Part shown: piece by piece, positions 11,352 through 24,943 of the stretch | Layout: each line of letters begins with the position of its first letter | Numbering within the stretch: the first letter of the stretch is position 1 | NCBI GenBank assembly: GCA_003254885.1 | Contig: QANT01005159.1 | Coordinates: forward strand, 1 to 44,730 | Reading direction: 5' to 3' | DNA length: 44,730 nucleotides | Origin: Purshia tridentata | Taxonomy: Eukaryota; Streptophyta; Magnoliopsida; Rosales; Rosaceae | Program-made: the position numbers and the translations under genes | The notes under the pieces: generated by a model | Databases searched by the model: none | What the model saw: only the letters and a program-made list of their open reading frames with translations | Told to the model about the DNA's origin: nothing

Positions 11352-14300
11352 TTAGATGTATACAGATTTTACATCATTTGGCCCAAAACTCATGGAACAC
11401 CTTGGGCACTTCCTCTGGCGACTTTCAACTACTTTTTGCACACAGGGGTTGCAAAACAAGTGATAACATTTTGTAATGACAACCTGGCATTAAGAAAACA
11501 AAAGGGAAAGAAACTAAGCATCACCAAAATAATAATGATGACAATGCTAATGATGATTATGACTACCAAGACAATAGTAACATGAAATTTCGTCAACTGC
11601 CTGATCTTTTAAACAGATTTTCCCATTCACCAACCAATAAGCATCAAGGACTAATTCCATTTTTATTTTGCTCTGTATATTATTCTCATGTTAATCATTT
11701 GCTGATTCCTTCACACAATGGGCAAGAGAACATGTCCGACCAAATAGTTTATGTATCCATATGGCAACATATTGATGGTGGTTTTATATATATATTTTTT
11801 AATTCGCAGACATGTAATGACCCACTGACATCCCTATTTCCAGCACTCCGTTTTGCTACAAAAACAATTAATTACATACATGTGGACCTTCCATTTTGCA
11901 GAAATACACAAATTGAAATTTATGAGTGGAAATAATTTTGGAAGTCCAGAGCTGCAACCAAAGAAAACAGGTTGCAGAAGACCACTAAGGAAATAAAAGA
12001 TTTTTAAGTTAGTAAAAAAAATCTTAGTAAATAAAAAAGTATATGATAATTCTGTGTAGAAAAGAAAAAAATATAAAATGGCAGAATTAGGGCTCATAGG
12101 TATCAATTTAAAGGGATTGGTTGGAGTTAAAGATGAACTGGTTGGGTAAAGAATTTTAAGTTCCAGCTTGTGATGTGGGGAAAAGTCTGCTTCTGGAGCT
12201 CAGTGGTCTAGGTATCAGGGCTGATTGGTTCATGCCACTCAGTGGTGTAGTGAAAGTACAGTTGTCTATGGGTAGAGAGGTAAGGAGGTTAGGAAGAATC
12301 ATGGTTTAAGTCTATGGAAGCCTACAATGGATTACTTAAAGCGAGGTTTACGCTTAGATTAGGGACCCAAGTAAAGTTCTAGTCAGATGTGGTGTGGCGA
12401 CGGTGGTCTGGGGAGGAAGCTTTGTGAATTTTGTTTTCCTCTCTTTTTCCTATTGCTGGGGATAAAAATTCTTGGATTAGTGACTATTTGTCCCAGAAGG
12501 AGAGGTATTCTAGAATGTTAGTTTTCCAGGACCTTTTTAGTAACCTCCAAACTAACCTTAAAGTATGCAGAGGAAAGCTATAATCACAAGCAAACAAGAT
12601 TTAGCCCTCACAGAAAACAACCTTAAATATGTGTACTACAAGAATAATCCTGGAAATGGAACTCCAGATTTTCCCAATTAAAAGACTTTAGAACCTAGCC
12701 ACTCAACTAAGTCCAACGGAAGAGTAAATTTTCAAGGGAAACCATATTGTGAGCATCAGGTGCAGTGGACCCCACTCATAAAGTTTTGATTTCTTCTAAA
12801 GAGACGAGTACATATTTTAAAATCCCATGCTTCCTCCTTAACCCCGACAAAATGAAAGAGTAAAATAACTATGATTTACATACACCACCGATAATGGGAC
12901 CCATCACTTTCCAATGAAGTAACACTTGCACGGACCTGTTTTGATTCTCAGGTACACATGAAGGGGTAGCAATCACGAGTTCTGAACACACCTATTTTAT
13001 CACTGCCTATCTCCCTACTCATAATGTTCTGATTTTCTTCTAAGGAACCAGAGTCGAGTACCTATTTTTCAATCCCATACCTCCTCCATAAAGCCCAACA
13101 AAATGAAAGAGTAAAATTAACGTGATTACCTACGGAACCCGTAAAGGAACCCCTAAAGTTTCCAGAGCAGCAACCCTTGCACCATTCTGTTTTTCTTCTC
13201 CGATACACTTGAAGGGGCTGGAATCACAAAGTTACGAGCATACCTAATTCACCACTGTCTACCTCCCCACTCCCACAAATTACAAATTAAATAGTAGTTG
13301 ACCAACAAACCTTTCATCCTGGTAGTATAATACTCTATTGTTCTATTCTTAAGAAGTTCAAAATTAAATCCACACATTTTTGCTTCATGTATCTTTTGGT
13401 GCTCTTAATCATTATGTGGTTCCTAAACTTGCCAATTGATGATCATATTATGTAATGTTATTATACTTCACAGAAACAAAGTCAGATCCACACATTTTCC
13501 GTGTTGGTCCACATTTACATGACTAGGATCCAAATTTGGATCATTTTCACCTTTGACAAGATAAGAACTGTGGAACACAGGCAATAAAAACTAAAAGTTG
13601 ACTCAACAAATACCTGTTTTGTCCTGTCTAGGCAGACATCACACTTGAGTATCTCCCGATACTCTCCAAGTTCCTGTTGAAGCTTTTCAACAATTGATGA
13701 ACCCTCCGTTTGTGCTCGAAGTCTTGAAGCCTTTCTTTTTAAGACTTCCAATTCTTCCTCCATTCTTTTCTTTTTAAACCTAATAATAACAAAGGATGAG
13801 TTCATGCCAGTACTTCTATAAAGATTGGAAGGATAATAGCACAGCTTTCTCTATACCTTTCACTCTCTAGTTCTATCTGCAGCTCAGACAGAGTCATTCT
13901 ATTTCTGTCAACTTTAGATTGTGATTTTTCTAGAGCTTCCCATGCTTGCTGAGATGATCTTCTAACATCCAACAATCTCTTTTGAGTATTTTCCAATGTA
14001 ACTGAACACTGAAACTTATCTTCTTCTAGATTCTGAATCTGATCTGAGAACATTTTCAACTGTAAATCAAGTATCAAGCAATCAGTATTGGTAATCTCCA
14101 TATGAATTTATTTCAAGTATTACATGAGGTTAAGAAGTACCTGATCTTCAATTCGAGCAGCTTTCATGTCATAGAAATTAAGAGATGCATTGCCTTGTTG
14201 AATCTCCCTTTCCATTTTTCGCTTTTCCATGAGCAAAGAATTCTGCATCTGCTTTGCCCTCACACCCTCTAAAACAAGCTGAGAAAATAGAGCCAGAAAT

Positions 14301-17300
14301 TAAAATCAAATATTAAAACCCATACACCCATCCAACAATTTAATACCATAAGTGGACCGATGCATGCAGTTCAGGTACACAAAAAAATGCTAGCAACCAT
14401 TTGTTCCATCTTTTCAAAGGTTTCCAATAATACCTCAAATATAACTTAATACAAATAAATAAGTTCAAATAAGTTGAACCATACAAGAATAAACAATAGG
14501 AAAAATGAAAAGAACACTGTTTAGAAAACTGGAATCAGACTGACTGGTCCAACCGGGTTATGGTTTAGCCTTAAACCCTCTTTCTGCATTGAAACAGTAT
14601 ACCCGCCAGTTCACAGTGAATTGGTCAAGCTGATCATAATATTTTTTTTTTTTTTATACAGGACGATCATGTTTCTTGAGAACCAGCCAATTCAAATCAA
14701 ACGCCTTTACTTTGAAAATAATTCCTTCCTTTGTGATTGTAGACGTTAAAGCCCAAGTCCTATTTATTAACTATATAGTCCAAACCATTAATTAGTTTTA
14801 CCTACACAATTTTGAATTTATCTCTATATTTCAATCAACAATGAAAAAAAAAAATTAAAATTTTTTTATAATATCAAATAAATAGGCTCTATTTTTAAGC
14901 CATTCATCCATTCAAAAGCAACCAGAAGAACAAAAGCTTATGTTTTCTCCTTAACCACAAACCCTTAGCACATCCTAAAATCATAAAAAAAAATAAAAAA
15001 TTATAATAATAATTAGAAAAAACACACAAGCAAGTTAGACCAATCACCTTAATGTTATAGTCATCTCTCTCAGTAATTTGCTGGAGTAAATGTTGGTTTT
15101 GAGTCTGCATATCATCATATGCTTGTCCAATAGTCTGAAGAAAAATCAAACTAAAATGTTAGAACCCAATGACTACAAATGGACAATGTAGTCCAAATAT
15201 GCTATAGGGAACTAACCTCAATTTCAGATAAGTATGCCTCATTCTCTTCATTTTTGGATTTCAGAACATCAGAAAGTCTCAAAATATCCCTGAAATACCA
15301 AGGAAAGAAAGAGGAAAAAGACCTTAAAAAGAATTCATTTACGCACTAATCATGCACATGAACAGCAAAGAACAGCCTAAGAATTGTCTATAATTTAACA
15401 TAAAGAAATCAAGATAACTTGTAACTCCTGTCGTGCTTAATATTTTACATTTTAACAAGCAGGTTTCAAGGCCAGATAAAGAAGAGTAGCGGAAGGCTGA
15501 CAGCCAGCATAAAATTGCCCCATCCTATGATTGAGTAGCCGGAGCCAATCACTCTTTTAGATATAGGCTTTGATTAACTTATCGAAAATTATTCAAATAC
15601 TAAAAATATAGTATGGGGCTTCAAAGTAAACCCTTTAGTATTTACCAACTCTCTACTTTACCTCAGAGTTCCATAGTAAAAATAGTTGTCAAGAAAATTC
15701 TTTAAAAAAAAAAAAATCCTATTTTATTAATCCAAAACTCATAGATAGAAGAAAATGAAAAGAAGCTGTGAACAGTCATCCAGTCAAAATCAACTAGAAG
15801 AACAAAAAGGAATAGCAGGAGCTTTTTGGATAATTGTGAAGAGGGTGGATTTAAATGGGACTGGGTTAGTTTTTGAGTGTCGTTGTGGACTGCAGTTTCT
15901 AATGAGTACAAAGACTGCCCTTTCTTCTTGTTGGATGTGAACTGGGAATCAGCAGTTTCTTTGGCTCCTTTGGTGTTCTTTGGCCTGCACTTTGCCATTT
16001 ATGGTTGTCGCTTTGTTAGAGGGTTATGTGCATTTCACACTTCAAAATTCTTGTATTAATTGAGTCCCCTTTAGGTGGACCACTGGTATGTTTCCACTCA
16101 TTCTTAATAAATTCGTTCTGTTCCCTATAATAAAATTTAAAAAGTAAAAAGAAAGAAAACCATTTTAACCAGAATCACCAAAGTAGAGTATAACCTTTTG
16201 GAAGCTTCGAACTTCTGTTTCAGATCAGCAGTCTCAGCTTCTGCAGCAGCTAGCCTTTGTTGAGAACTGGCCTCAGCTTCAATCGCTGTCTTAACTCGTA
16301 ATTCCAAGTTGTGCTCATCAAGAGAGGACTTCAAACTTTCAACATGAGCCCATGCCTTGCATTCCAAATCTCTAGCTTCCAAGACATCCCTAAACTCCAC
16401 ACATCAACCACATGTTACCCTTACACAATCAAACCCACAATGACAAGTAAATTATCCGAATTGGAAAAATCACATTAATTTATGAATATCAATAATCACA
16501 GTGATGAGTTATGACTGAACCCAGCATTATGTAACTGGTTAAACAGAAGAATATAAGATCTTAGAAATTCACTTGTGAATAATCATGGGAAACCCAACTG
16601 CACCCTCTACAAAACTTGCACTGAATTAAACAATTTAATATCAGAAAATGCAAAAAAATTTTCAAACCCTCTGAATATGTCATTGGATATACGATTTAAG
16701 TCATTCTTTGAAAAGTATATCAAATGAAAGCTGTGGGTAACTAAACCACCCTAAACTAATCCTGTAAAGGCACCCTAACCTTGAATCAGTCAATTCGTTT
16801 CTATACATTTCCGAAATTAGCTTTAACTCTGATTTACTCTCCTTCAAATCTTGGACCTGCACCAAATAAGGAGGTCGAGGGAAAACTTTAGGAAGCTAAA
16901 CAAATCATACAAGTGAGAAACAAGTAAAGGAAGCCATTTTATAATCTGAGAGCCACCAATATTATATCCATAGATGCAAATTGATTCCATAAGTGTAGCT
17001 GTCTAAAATGCACATATGCATGTCCAATGTGCATAAAGGAAAAACAAATAAGAAAGAAGTAAAGGATCATACCCCTGTACAAGATAATGCAATCACCTCA
17101 ATTTAAAAAAATAGTAAATATAAAATTAAAATAAATAAATAAGAGGAACATTAGGAACTGAACAAACTAACCATATGTATGTAGTCACAATCTTCCATTC
17201 ACCATTGGACACAAAAATTCCTACTTGCAATTACAAGTCATTGGTTTTTTATCCAAACGTTTATTGAGGATGGATTTCCTATTCAATGGTTAGCAGGGGA

Positions 17301-20300
17301 TCAAAATTATATGTGTGCTACAGTTCCCTACAGTTGCTACCCTTTTTCTCAAAGGGTGGCAATATAGCTATAGTGAAGATCTAGTTCCCCATCTCTCTAA
17401 TAGAAATACCACTAAAGACTAATTAATATAATGAAGTTGATTGCTTGAGAATTTCCATGGAAATCCAGTCAACTTCCAAAATTGAGTTGATCTCAATATG
17501 AGTGGACATGACAAATCTACATATCAAGGGAAGGTGTCAACAAAACTTCAACATATCAAATGAAACAAAACAAATCCACATATCATATTAGTAAAAAAAC
17601 ATAATAAATCAACATACAGATCCAACACGCCTGTTCAGAGTTGACTCTTTTAGGCTACTTAAAAGTGGTACGGATATGCAGACCGAAAAAAAAAACAGTG
17701 GTACCTATATGCAAATAAACTTAAACAAAAATTCAGAGCTAAAAAGACGTGCTCACAATTCAACACCTACATAAATTCACAGTCTGAAAAAAAGATTCAG
17801 TCACAAGAAGAAGGGACACATACCACAGTCTTCAACTTATGTATCTCAGCATGTTGATCTGTGGATCTGGCGGCTAAAGTATCACACTCTTTCACCTGTT
17901 TGGAAAGACAATAGTTTAACCTCTATCAATGCATTGGAAAATTTCACTGCATAACAGAAATACCCACCTTCCTATCAAGAATGCTGGAAAGAGACTGCAC
18001 ATCAGCCTGCAAAGAATGAAAATCAGAAGCAGCCTCTTTGTATTTCCGTAGTTGACCTTGCATAGTACCCATTTCCTCAGGAAATGAAGAAACCAAGGCC
18101 TTAAATTCTTCAATGATTTCTTTTCTTCCTGAAATACAGAGCATAACTTCAGCATGACAACTGTGAAAAAGGCAGCAAGAATTCCACAATTAAATAAAAG
18201 CAAAGCATCAGATAACCTGGTTCACTTGATGCCTCTTCCAGCTTCGTTTCTATATATTTTCTTTCCTGAATATGCTTCTGTATTTCTATACCCAGATCAG
18301 CAATTCTAGAGTCAACAACTGCAGAAGATCTTCGAAAAGCATCAACTATGTCATTTTTGACATTTATTTCCCTCTCCCTCCACACAAGATTATCCTTCTC
18401 AACCTAATGATTCCAAGGAACAAGATACAGTCAGCATCCTGAAACTACACTTTTAAGAAAATTATAAATAAAGGCATAAATGAAACTACCGACCAGTTAC
18501 AACCTGTAGTTTCTCAAATAAGGCCTGATACTCAGACACTTCTGATTTTGACTTTTGTATTTGATCTCTCACCAAGAGATAGGCTTGGGAGGAGGAAATA
18601 CACTTCACATTCTTCAACATGTTCTGTCAACGAAAGATTCCAATTTACTCATAGGAATTGATAAGAACTCAAAATTGCAGGGGAAAATTAATACAGTAAA
18701 ATAACCTGCAAACTAGATAACTGCTGTAATATTTTTATCCTTTCTTCATGAAGGCCCTTTATTTCCATTAGTCGACAGGAAGCTTGGTCCTACAAAGCTC
18801 AAATCAATTGGCGTGATTACCCCATTCAGTAAAAGAATTTTTCAGAAGCGAACCAAAGGGAGAAAAGGCAGCAAATACCATTAGCTCCTTGAGAGTAGAC
18901 TCCATATCTTGCAGATCTTTTTGCTTATCTCTGGCCCTATCAGGATGCTTGTTCCCAAAATTTAAAACAGGGAAAACTGCCCCTTTTGCAGCATCTCTCT
19001 CTGCTTTAAGAGTTGCAAGTTGACAATTACTCTCTTCTAATTCACCAACCGTACTTTCCAACTCCCCTTCAAAATTTAACCAAACCAGAACAGACTTTCA
19101 GAACATTCAGTGACCTATCAAACCATTTAAAGAAATTCTTCCCTTCCTTCTTTTTGAAGGTCAGGTGAAGTGCAATAGAATACAAAAGGACAAATTTTTA
19201 AAGAATCTAAAACTTGATTTTTAAAGACGAGTTAATTTCAAATTTGCAGATTGTGCAATTCAAAGGAAATAGTAAGACAGAGTTCAAAGAAAATCATCTT
19301 CAACATCACTATTTAAGTCAAATTAATGAACGTAGAGCTCGAATTTATTGCTGAAAGCATCATTATAGCATACATTCCACTGCACGATTCAACTCATTAA
19401 ATACATTATTCATTAACAAGTAAACTGTCAGATTCTAATGACTAAATTGTAAACTTTAATTATACAAATATGTCCTTGTGTGTGAAATGTTAGAGACAAT
19501 TCTTATTTGATGATTCCTCTATCTGCAAATCCAATTCTGATAAAAATTCACTCACACCAGAATATGTGTAACACGCATGCATATGTCCATCTAAACACAT
19601 GCACTAGTATGCACACATGAGTGTGTACATGTTTACATGTGTACTTACGGGTACACATATACAACTATTGCTTACATGCAGTACTGCCGAAGTAATTTTG
19701 CTCAGACAGTTGATGGCACTACACCAAACCCCAAATCTTCCTTCCCACAGAGAAGGTTATGCATTAAGCTCATTACTTTAATTGAATAAAAGCAAGGAGA
19801 TCCTTAACCTTGCACAGCCACCCCAAAGAAAAACAAAGAAAACTCCTAATCTGTTAATTAAGTTTTGAACCTTGTTCAAATGGTACCATATTTCAACTCA
19901 ATGAAAAAGTAGAACCAGCATTTTTTTCCTGCTTGTCGGGGCAGGCACAACAACCTAAATGATAAACTTCCACATTGTTCACATATAAACTAATAAATTG
20001 TAAAATAGATGTAATAATTTTACCTTTTAAACGTTTAATCTCAGCTTTATTCTTTGCATCAATGTCTCGATGGCTTTGCAGTTCCCTTGCCAGCACTCTG
20101 TGCTTAAAAAAGATCTCGCTAAATGCCGATCTCAAGTTCTTAACTTCCGTTTTTAAATCATTGGATGTCTTCTGCATGCACAAACCTAACAGAAGGAACA
20201 GTATACACAAAAATTTGGGAGGTAAATTTGAAAGGACAGGCTCACAACATATTATACGTAAAACACATCTACCCTGCCAAACTCACCATCTTCTGGAAGC

Positions 20301-22926
20301 TCTTTCAACAATGTATCATGCAATGCATCCTTCACAGACCATACGTTGTCAATTGCAGCTACTATATTGCATAAGATATTCTGAGTCTTTTCATAGGTAG
20401 TTCCTCTATCTCCTTCAATCTGATTAGAAATATTATATGTACATGAACTTTCAGTTGCACCAGCGTGTGCAAGGCGGTTTAGAAAAGCATCCTGAACTGT
20501 GGATCGAACCCCATCTGACAAACAATACAAGACAGACTTAGCAGCAAGTATGTTTGAATAATCATAGTAGTGATGTTTCTACCACAGCCCCCATAAAGAC
20601 ATAATTTTCAATGACATCTTTTAATTCCCAACATATAAATGAAGATGAAATATCATGGTAAAGAATTAAAAACTAGAGGAGAGAGATCAGGAAACTATAA
20701 GGAAACAATACTTGTGCTAATAAGACCACCTAATACTTTAACCTAGAGCATTCATTTGACTTCTTGTAACCATAGAGAAACCGCCATTTAAAACATAATA
20801 CAACATATTTGGATAGCAGGATGAAAGACATGTTCACAATTCCAGATAAAAGAAACAGAGAAAAACAATAATCAACAACTCAATAATTAAATTAAAAATG
20901 AAGTTCCTATGCAACAATAATGAAAACCCCCATCAATTAGCCAACTCAGTAACTTTACAGCAACTACCAAGTTAAATATACAATATATACACAGACACAG
21001 AGACATGCAAAAACTTCATGAGAACAAGAACTAACTAAGCATGTCATCAGAACTGAGTGCCACCACACCACATATAACACAAGTATGAACCTCACCATCC
21101 ACGACAGACATGCTTTTGGCATCTTTCTGACAGCTTGACTCTCTTGAACTGATGGAACATGATTCCAAGTCTTTAACCAGCTATTGTCAAAACATAGAGT
21201 CAATTTCCAATCAAGCAATATACAATACCATATCCATAAAGGTAAATAAGACATAATGATAGAGAAGAGGAAATAGAGAAGCAGTGACCTCTTTCCAAGA
21301 CTTATTGACCACTGTTAATGTTGAGTCATATGGCTGTTGTTTCTCCTTCAGTTGAGAAAATTTTTTGTCAAGAGCAGAGTACTCAACCTTCTGAGTCTCT
21401 AACTTCTGTAATAGCTTTTGATTTTGGTATTGAAGAACAGCAATGTCAAGCTGCACATCAAAAAAGACAAGTTTAAGCACAAGCAACATACAAGGATTAA
21501 AAAATAGGCAATGAGTTTGGATAGACAATGGAGATATGTTTCAAACTTCAATCAATTGGAAAGTTAATTGAGAAGAGTATTGAAGAGAAAATGACAGAAG
21601 AAGCACCAACTTCTCTTTGGCCGATTTTTTAACTTCTCTCCAAAAGAGAGAGATATGAAGGGAATTTGAGATCTGTATGGCATTTGACATTCAAATCAAT
21701 GTCTTAAATTTAGATCATTCTCTCCATTTCTTCATTGAACATCCAAATAAGTACAGTATAATCTATCACTTATATTCTCTTTTCTTCTCTCCCACCTTAT
21801 CATATATTAAATCCCAATCAATTTGAGTCATTTGACTAAGAAAGAATAATGTACTAGGAAAACGAATTTGCAGGTCCTTAACATATCTAAGGAACACACC
21901 ATCCTTTACCATGAGAGTAACATTAGGAATGGCAATGATATCATGCTTGTATTGTGTCATTTCTGGTTAATATCGAATAAGAGTTAACTCTTCCCTATCC
22001 CATGTTAGATGACTTTCTATCAAGTTTCACACCAGCCTATTGATTAATCATGTTGTGTTTGAGTCAACACACATATGCCATAAACCATTTAACTTAAAAC
22101 TAATAATCTAAACAAAAACTCATCACTCACACATCCACAATTAATTAAAATACACCCAATTCATACACTAGCAAAACTAAGGAAAAACCATTTATATATT
22201 TAGCAAGGATTCATACAATAAATACCAGATAAAATGTAAAAAAAAATAATCCTCATATAATACTAGTAAGAGGTTTGTCGTTTGAAACTAATCCAATCTA
22301 CTTATTATGTGTTAGCGGGACATGTTATTTCCTATTTTGTGTCAATATTAGTCAACCTTAACTCATCAAATTTTGTTGGGCCCAAATTTTGTTATCTAAA
22401 ACTGCCATCCCGAGCTAACACACATAAATTCTATATGTAAAACTGAAAAATGCATAATATTATCACAAATATTTGGGTGCACACAACGAGAGACTAAAAA
22501 GTTGTGTATGACCATTAAATCGTAGAGAGCCACCCTATCCCTGTATCAACACATTTAATTCAACAAAGTAATAACACTCCTCAAACTAAAAGGAGATAAT
22601 AAGGTCCAAAATTGTAATATAGATACTTCAACAATAACTATATTGCATGAATAATTCAAATAATTAGGCAAACTAATTCAGCAAAATATCCAAAACCAAT
22701 GTTCCAAACACCAATAATCCACAAATTCAAGCAAAGCTACAAAATTTACTTCATACAAAGAATTTTCATATAAGCAAATAGAAGCATACAAGCAGAAAGA
22801 CCTGACCTTTTTGTCCTCAGAAATGGGCAAAAAGGGCTGCTTTTTAGCAGCAGCAGCAGCAGCAGCCGTGGGTGATATGGAGCTAAAGTGACGCCGTTTC
22901 CGGTCCGACTCACCTGTGCTCCCCAT
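11352..22926 (-). CDS. HUB1: HUB1, RING E3 ligase for histone H2B monoubiquitination
   Basis: HUB1 is the plant Bre1-type nuclear E3 ligase that, with HUB2, monoubiquitinates histone H2B and affects dormancy, flowering and cell cycle. Nineteen exons give 879 aa (Arabidopsis HUB1 is about 878): 22926-22807, 21450-21289, 21180-21096, 20514-20273, 20171-20024, 19066-18879, 18789-18706, 18623-18504, 18403-18217, 18128-17968, 17895-17824, 16856-16780, 16389-16195, 15289-15217, 15134-15048, 14278-14141, 14059-13857, 13779-13614, 11483-11352. Phases agree throughout and all introns are GT-AG. The start MGSTGESDRKRRHFSSISP matches the family N-terminus. Long Lys/Glu/Gln-rich coiled coil fills most of the protein. 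The C-terminal C3HC4 RING has C827, C830, C842, H844, C847, C850, C862 and C865, split by the last intron. The end at exon 20514-20273 uses a GGCAGG|GTAGAT donor chosen by phase, not the nearer GATG|GTGAGT. Confidence 0.95.
12310..12560 (+). mobile_element. Decayed LINE fragment in the last HUB1 intron
   Basis: Read on the plus strand, with stops and shifts, the sequence spells a series typical of the region just after the reverse transcriptase of plant L1-type LINEs: RFTLRLGTQVKF, then a W-rich stretch, then LFPIAGDKNSWISDYL. This resembles the zf-RVT segment (KFW-DVW-G, LFP-LF-A-DKN--V-DY). It is broken by in-frame stops, lacks the rest of the element and is antisense to HUB1. The LINE may extend leftwards to about 12115. 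Recognition is from memory of the family pattern. Confidence 0.6.
12771..13264. repeat. Diverged tandem duplication, period about 242 bp, in HUB1 intron
   Basis: The unit beginning cccactcataaagttttg at 12771 recurs as ccctactcataatgttctg at 13013. Shared blocks in the same order include gagtcgagtac/gacgagtaca, aatcccat-c-tcctcc, acaaaatgaaagagtaaaat, acccttgca/acacttgca, acttgaaggggct/acatgaaggggta and caatcac/gaatcac. A third start (ccccactcccac) follows at about 13265. The copies are clearly diverged, so the event is old. It lies in the 2.1-kb last intron of HUB1. Confidence 0.8.
15730..16135. other. Non-coding insertion-like block in a HUB1 intron
   Basis: This part of the intron between exons 16389-16195 and 15289-15217 is less AT-rich than its surroundings, with open plus-strand frames of about 60 aa. 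It ends in an A-rich tail after aataaattcgttctgttccctataataaaa, the look of a retroposed 3' end. I recognise no protein in it and found no target-site duplication, so a retroposon is only a suggestion. Confidence 0.3.
19560..19675. repeat. Alternating purine-pyrimidine (CA/TG-rich) tract in HUB1 intron
   Basis: The stretch is rich in atgt, acac, gtgt and catg steps (for example cacgcatgcatatg, gagtgtgtacatg and gtacacatatac), an alternating purine-pyrimidine pattern that can adopt left-handed DNA. It is intronic and has no coding content. It is probably a degraded microsatellite. Confidence 0.6.
22846..22866 (-). repeat. (GCT)7 coding microsatellite in HUB1 exon 1
   Basis: Seven perfect GCT codons on the minus strand encode part of an alanine run in the HUB1 N-terminus, between SPT and KKQPF. 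Arabidopsis HUB1, from memory, has a shorter alanine run here. The repeat is uninterrupted and so likely to be length-polymorphic. Confidence 0.85.
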
Positions 22927-23310
22927 TGGAAAACCCTAGAAAACCCACTCCACCCCGGCCAGCTCCACTCACATCACAACAAAACCTCCAAAGACTCAAA
23001 CTTTACATCAATTCAATTCCTATTCACGAGGCAAACCATCAACCCCTCAAAAACAAGAGAAACCCTAGCACACAAAAGCCCTAGAAACAAACAGTTCCTC
23101 TCTGTTTCCTTTTGTGTGTGCTTTGAAACCCCCCAATTTCTCAAACCCTAATTCAAAGCTCACAGTCGCGAGTTCAGGAGTCTTGATTCATCTGATCTCT
23201 CTATCTCTCTTAATTCCCGCGGGCTATAACTGGAAGCCTCCAGCGCAGAGGGTGAGGGAATGGAATTCACCGAACACACACACTCTCAGAAAGAGAAAAA
23301 TATAATTAAA
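22927..23310 (-). promoter_or_regulatory. HUB1 5' UTR and proximal promoter region
   Basis: The sequence upstream of the HUB1 ATG is C/T-rich on the plus strand with aaaccctag/ccctaa motifs (near 22933, 23063 and 23145), of the telo-box type seen in promoters of plant housekeeping genes. GC content is higher than in the neighbouring intergenic DNA. No clear TATA box was seen and the transcription start is not defined by sequence. Confidence 0.5.
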
Positions 23311-24220
23311 TAAACAAATTGACTTTTTTTATAGTTTGTGGGTTTTTTGTACCAGAAATTTAAGAATTAAAAGAAGGGGCAGCGTGGAATTTCGTGAATG
23401 TCCAAAGGCTATTTTGGGTATTAAGGTGAGGAGGACCATAAGGTGTTTGTGTTCGGGGAATCCAAGGTCAACTGGGTTTCTTTGGGAGTTTAAGAACTGA
23501 TTGGCCGGCTGTGGGGTTGTAGGTAGTCTGCCACGCAGTGGATGATAGCTCAGTTAAACTTTGGGCACTCCATATGATGGAATCATGGAACTGCCACTCC
23601 ACTTGCATAGGTACTTGTTGCCAGCAAATTGAGTTAGGTTGGTTGAGACTTGAGAGAATGTACTTGAGGTTCTGGATGACTCATTTAAAATAATTTATTT
23701 AAAGCAAAAAATAAATAAATAACAGGACTTCAAGAATGACAATTCACCAGCAAACCCCTTTCTAAAATTCATAAAAAATCCATTCTTACAATTAATTACT
23801 TCTTCCTTCACCCAGCTTAAATTATCACAAAGTTAATGTTATGGAATAATAGAAATTAACGCACTCACCAACATGCCAAAACTCAAAAATATAGTAAACA
23901 ATTGAAACTTTTAACAATTTGAATTGATTTCGAGTTTAACATACCTTAAATTTATTTGGACATTCAAAAATCAGTAATCATTGAGAAACAATTCTTGGGA
24001 GCACTAAATTTCCTCTTCACAAAAGGAAGTGATCTTGTTTGACATAAACAAAAAACTTATTTGAATTACATCAAATAAATCGCAATCATTTAGATTAATG
24101 AATTGAACAATGAATAAATATATAGACAATGACGGATCAATGAATTTTTATGTATAGGGATGATGAAAAAAAACTCCTAAATATTGATTACACTTTAGTT
24201 TAAGAATTGGGAACAACCTC

Positions 24221-24943
24221 GTTGGTTGTGTTTGTATAGAGAACTTTAAAATTCCACAAAACTTTGAACTGGTGAAATTTAAAATGAAGGAATTTGAAGT
24301 GATAGGAATTGAAAACTAACAAACTGGCTCCTCTAATCTAAGCCCGAGCACGGCCCGAGCCCTACCCCTACTTGTTTGGTTGATAGGACTTGATTGTGGA
24401 ATTTGTAGGCTCTTTTTTTTTTAAGTCAGATTTCATCTTCTTGCATTGTTTTAAACACCATGTATGCACACAAAATATCAATTAAAATTGAAAATTCAAA
24501 TACCACAAATTTCTCACCAACATACTGATGCAAGTAGAGAGAAGCTTCAACATAGAATTCGTATTATCAAAGAGAAATTGTGTTGAGAGAGAGAGAGTAG
24601 CACAGTTGAGAAATTGTATTGTGAGAAAGAGGCAAAAATAGAGAGAGGCGAAGAGAAAGAGAGAGATAGAAAAAGGCGAAGGGAGAGAAACATAAGAGAG
24701 AGAAGCGAAGAGAGAGAAAAAGGAATCCCTCTTTCACTCAGACATAATAATTCTAAAAAACGTATGTTTAGACATCGTTTGAACATGGAATTTGAACTTC
24801 CTCAAATTCCATTTTAAAATCCTATGGAATTTACAAAATTCCATTTATAATTTGCCAAAAAAGGTAATTAAGAAACTTGAAATTTTCAAAATCCCGTATA
24901 TCCCTCAATTCCAACTAAAAGATTCGCATCCAAACACACCTTA
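24221..24943. repeat. Degenerate inverted-repeat (MITE-like) remnant
   Basis: The left edge, ggttgtgtttgtatagag (from about 24221), and the right edge, GGTGTGTTTGGATGCG in reverse complement (ending about 24943), are similar. Inside, both sides are rich in gaattt/aattcc words common in plant MITEs of the GTGTTTGGATG type. No target-site duplication was found and the arms are worn, so the limits are approximate. Confidence 0.35.
24585..24725 (+). repeat. GA-rich low-complexity block
   Basis: Interrupted gagaga and gcgaaga repeats run for about 140 bases (gagagagagag at the left, agagagaagcgaagagagag near the right). The apparent Arg/Glu-rich open frame over it is a composition artefact. Confidence 0.75.

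Noticed and set aside
20281..20297. Alternative HUB1 donor GATG|GTGAGT
   Set aside because: It has a stronger consensus but leaves a phase that runs into a stop in the next exon. The GGCAGG|GTAGAT donor keeps the frame.
19975..20400. Plus-strand open frame of 141 codons
   Set aside because: It is antisense to two HUB1 exons and the intron between them, with no family resemblance.
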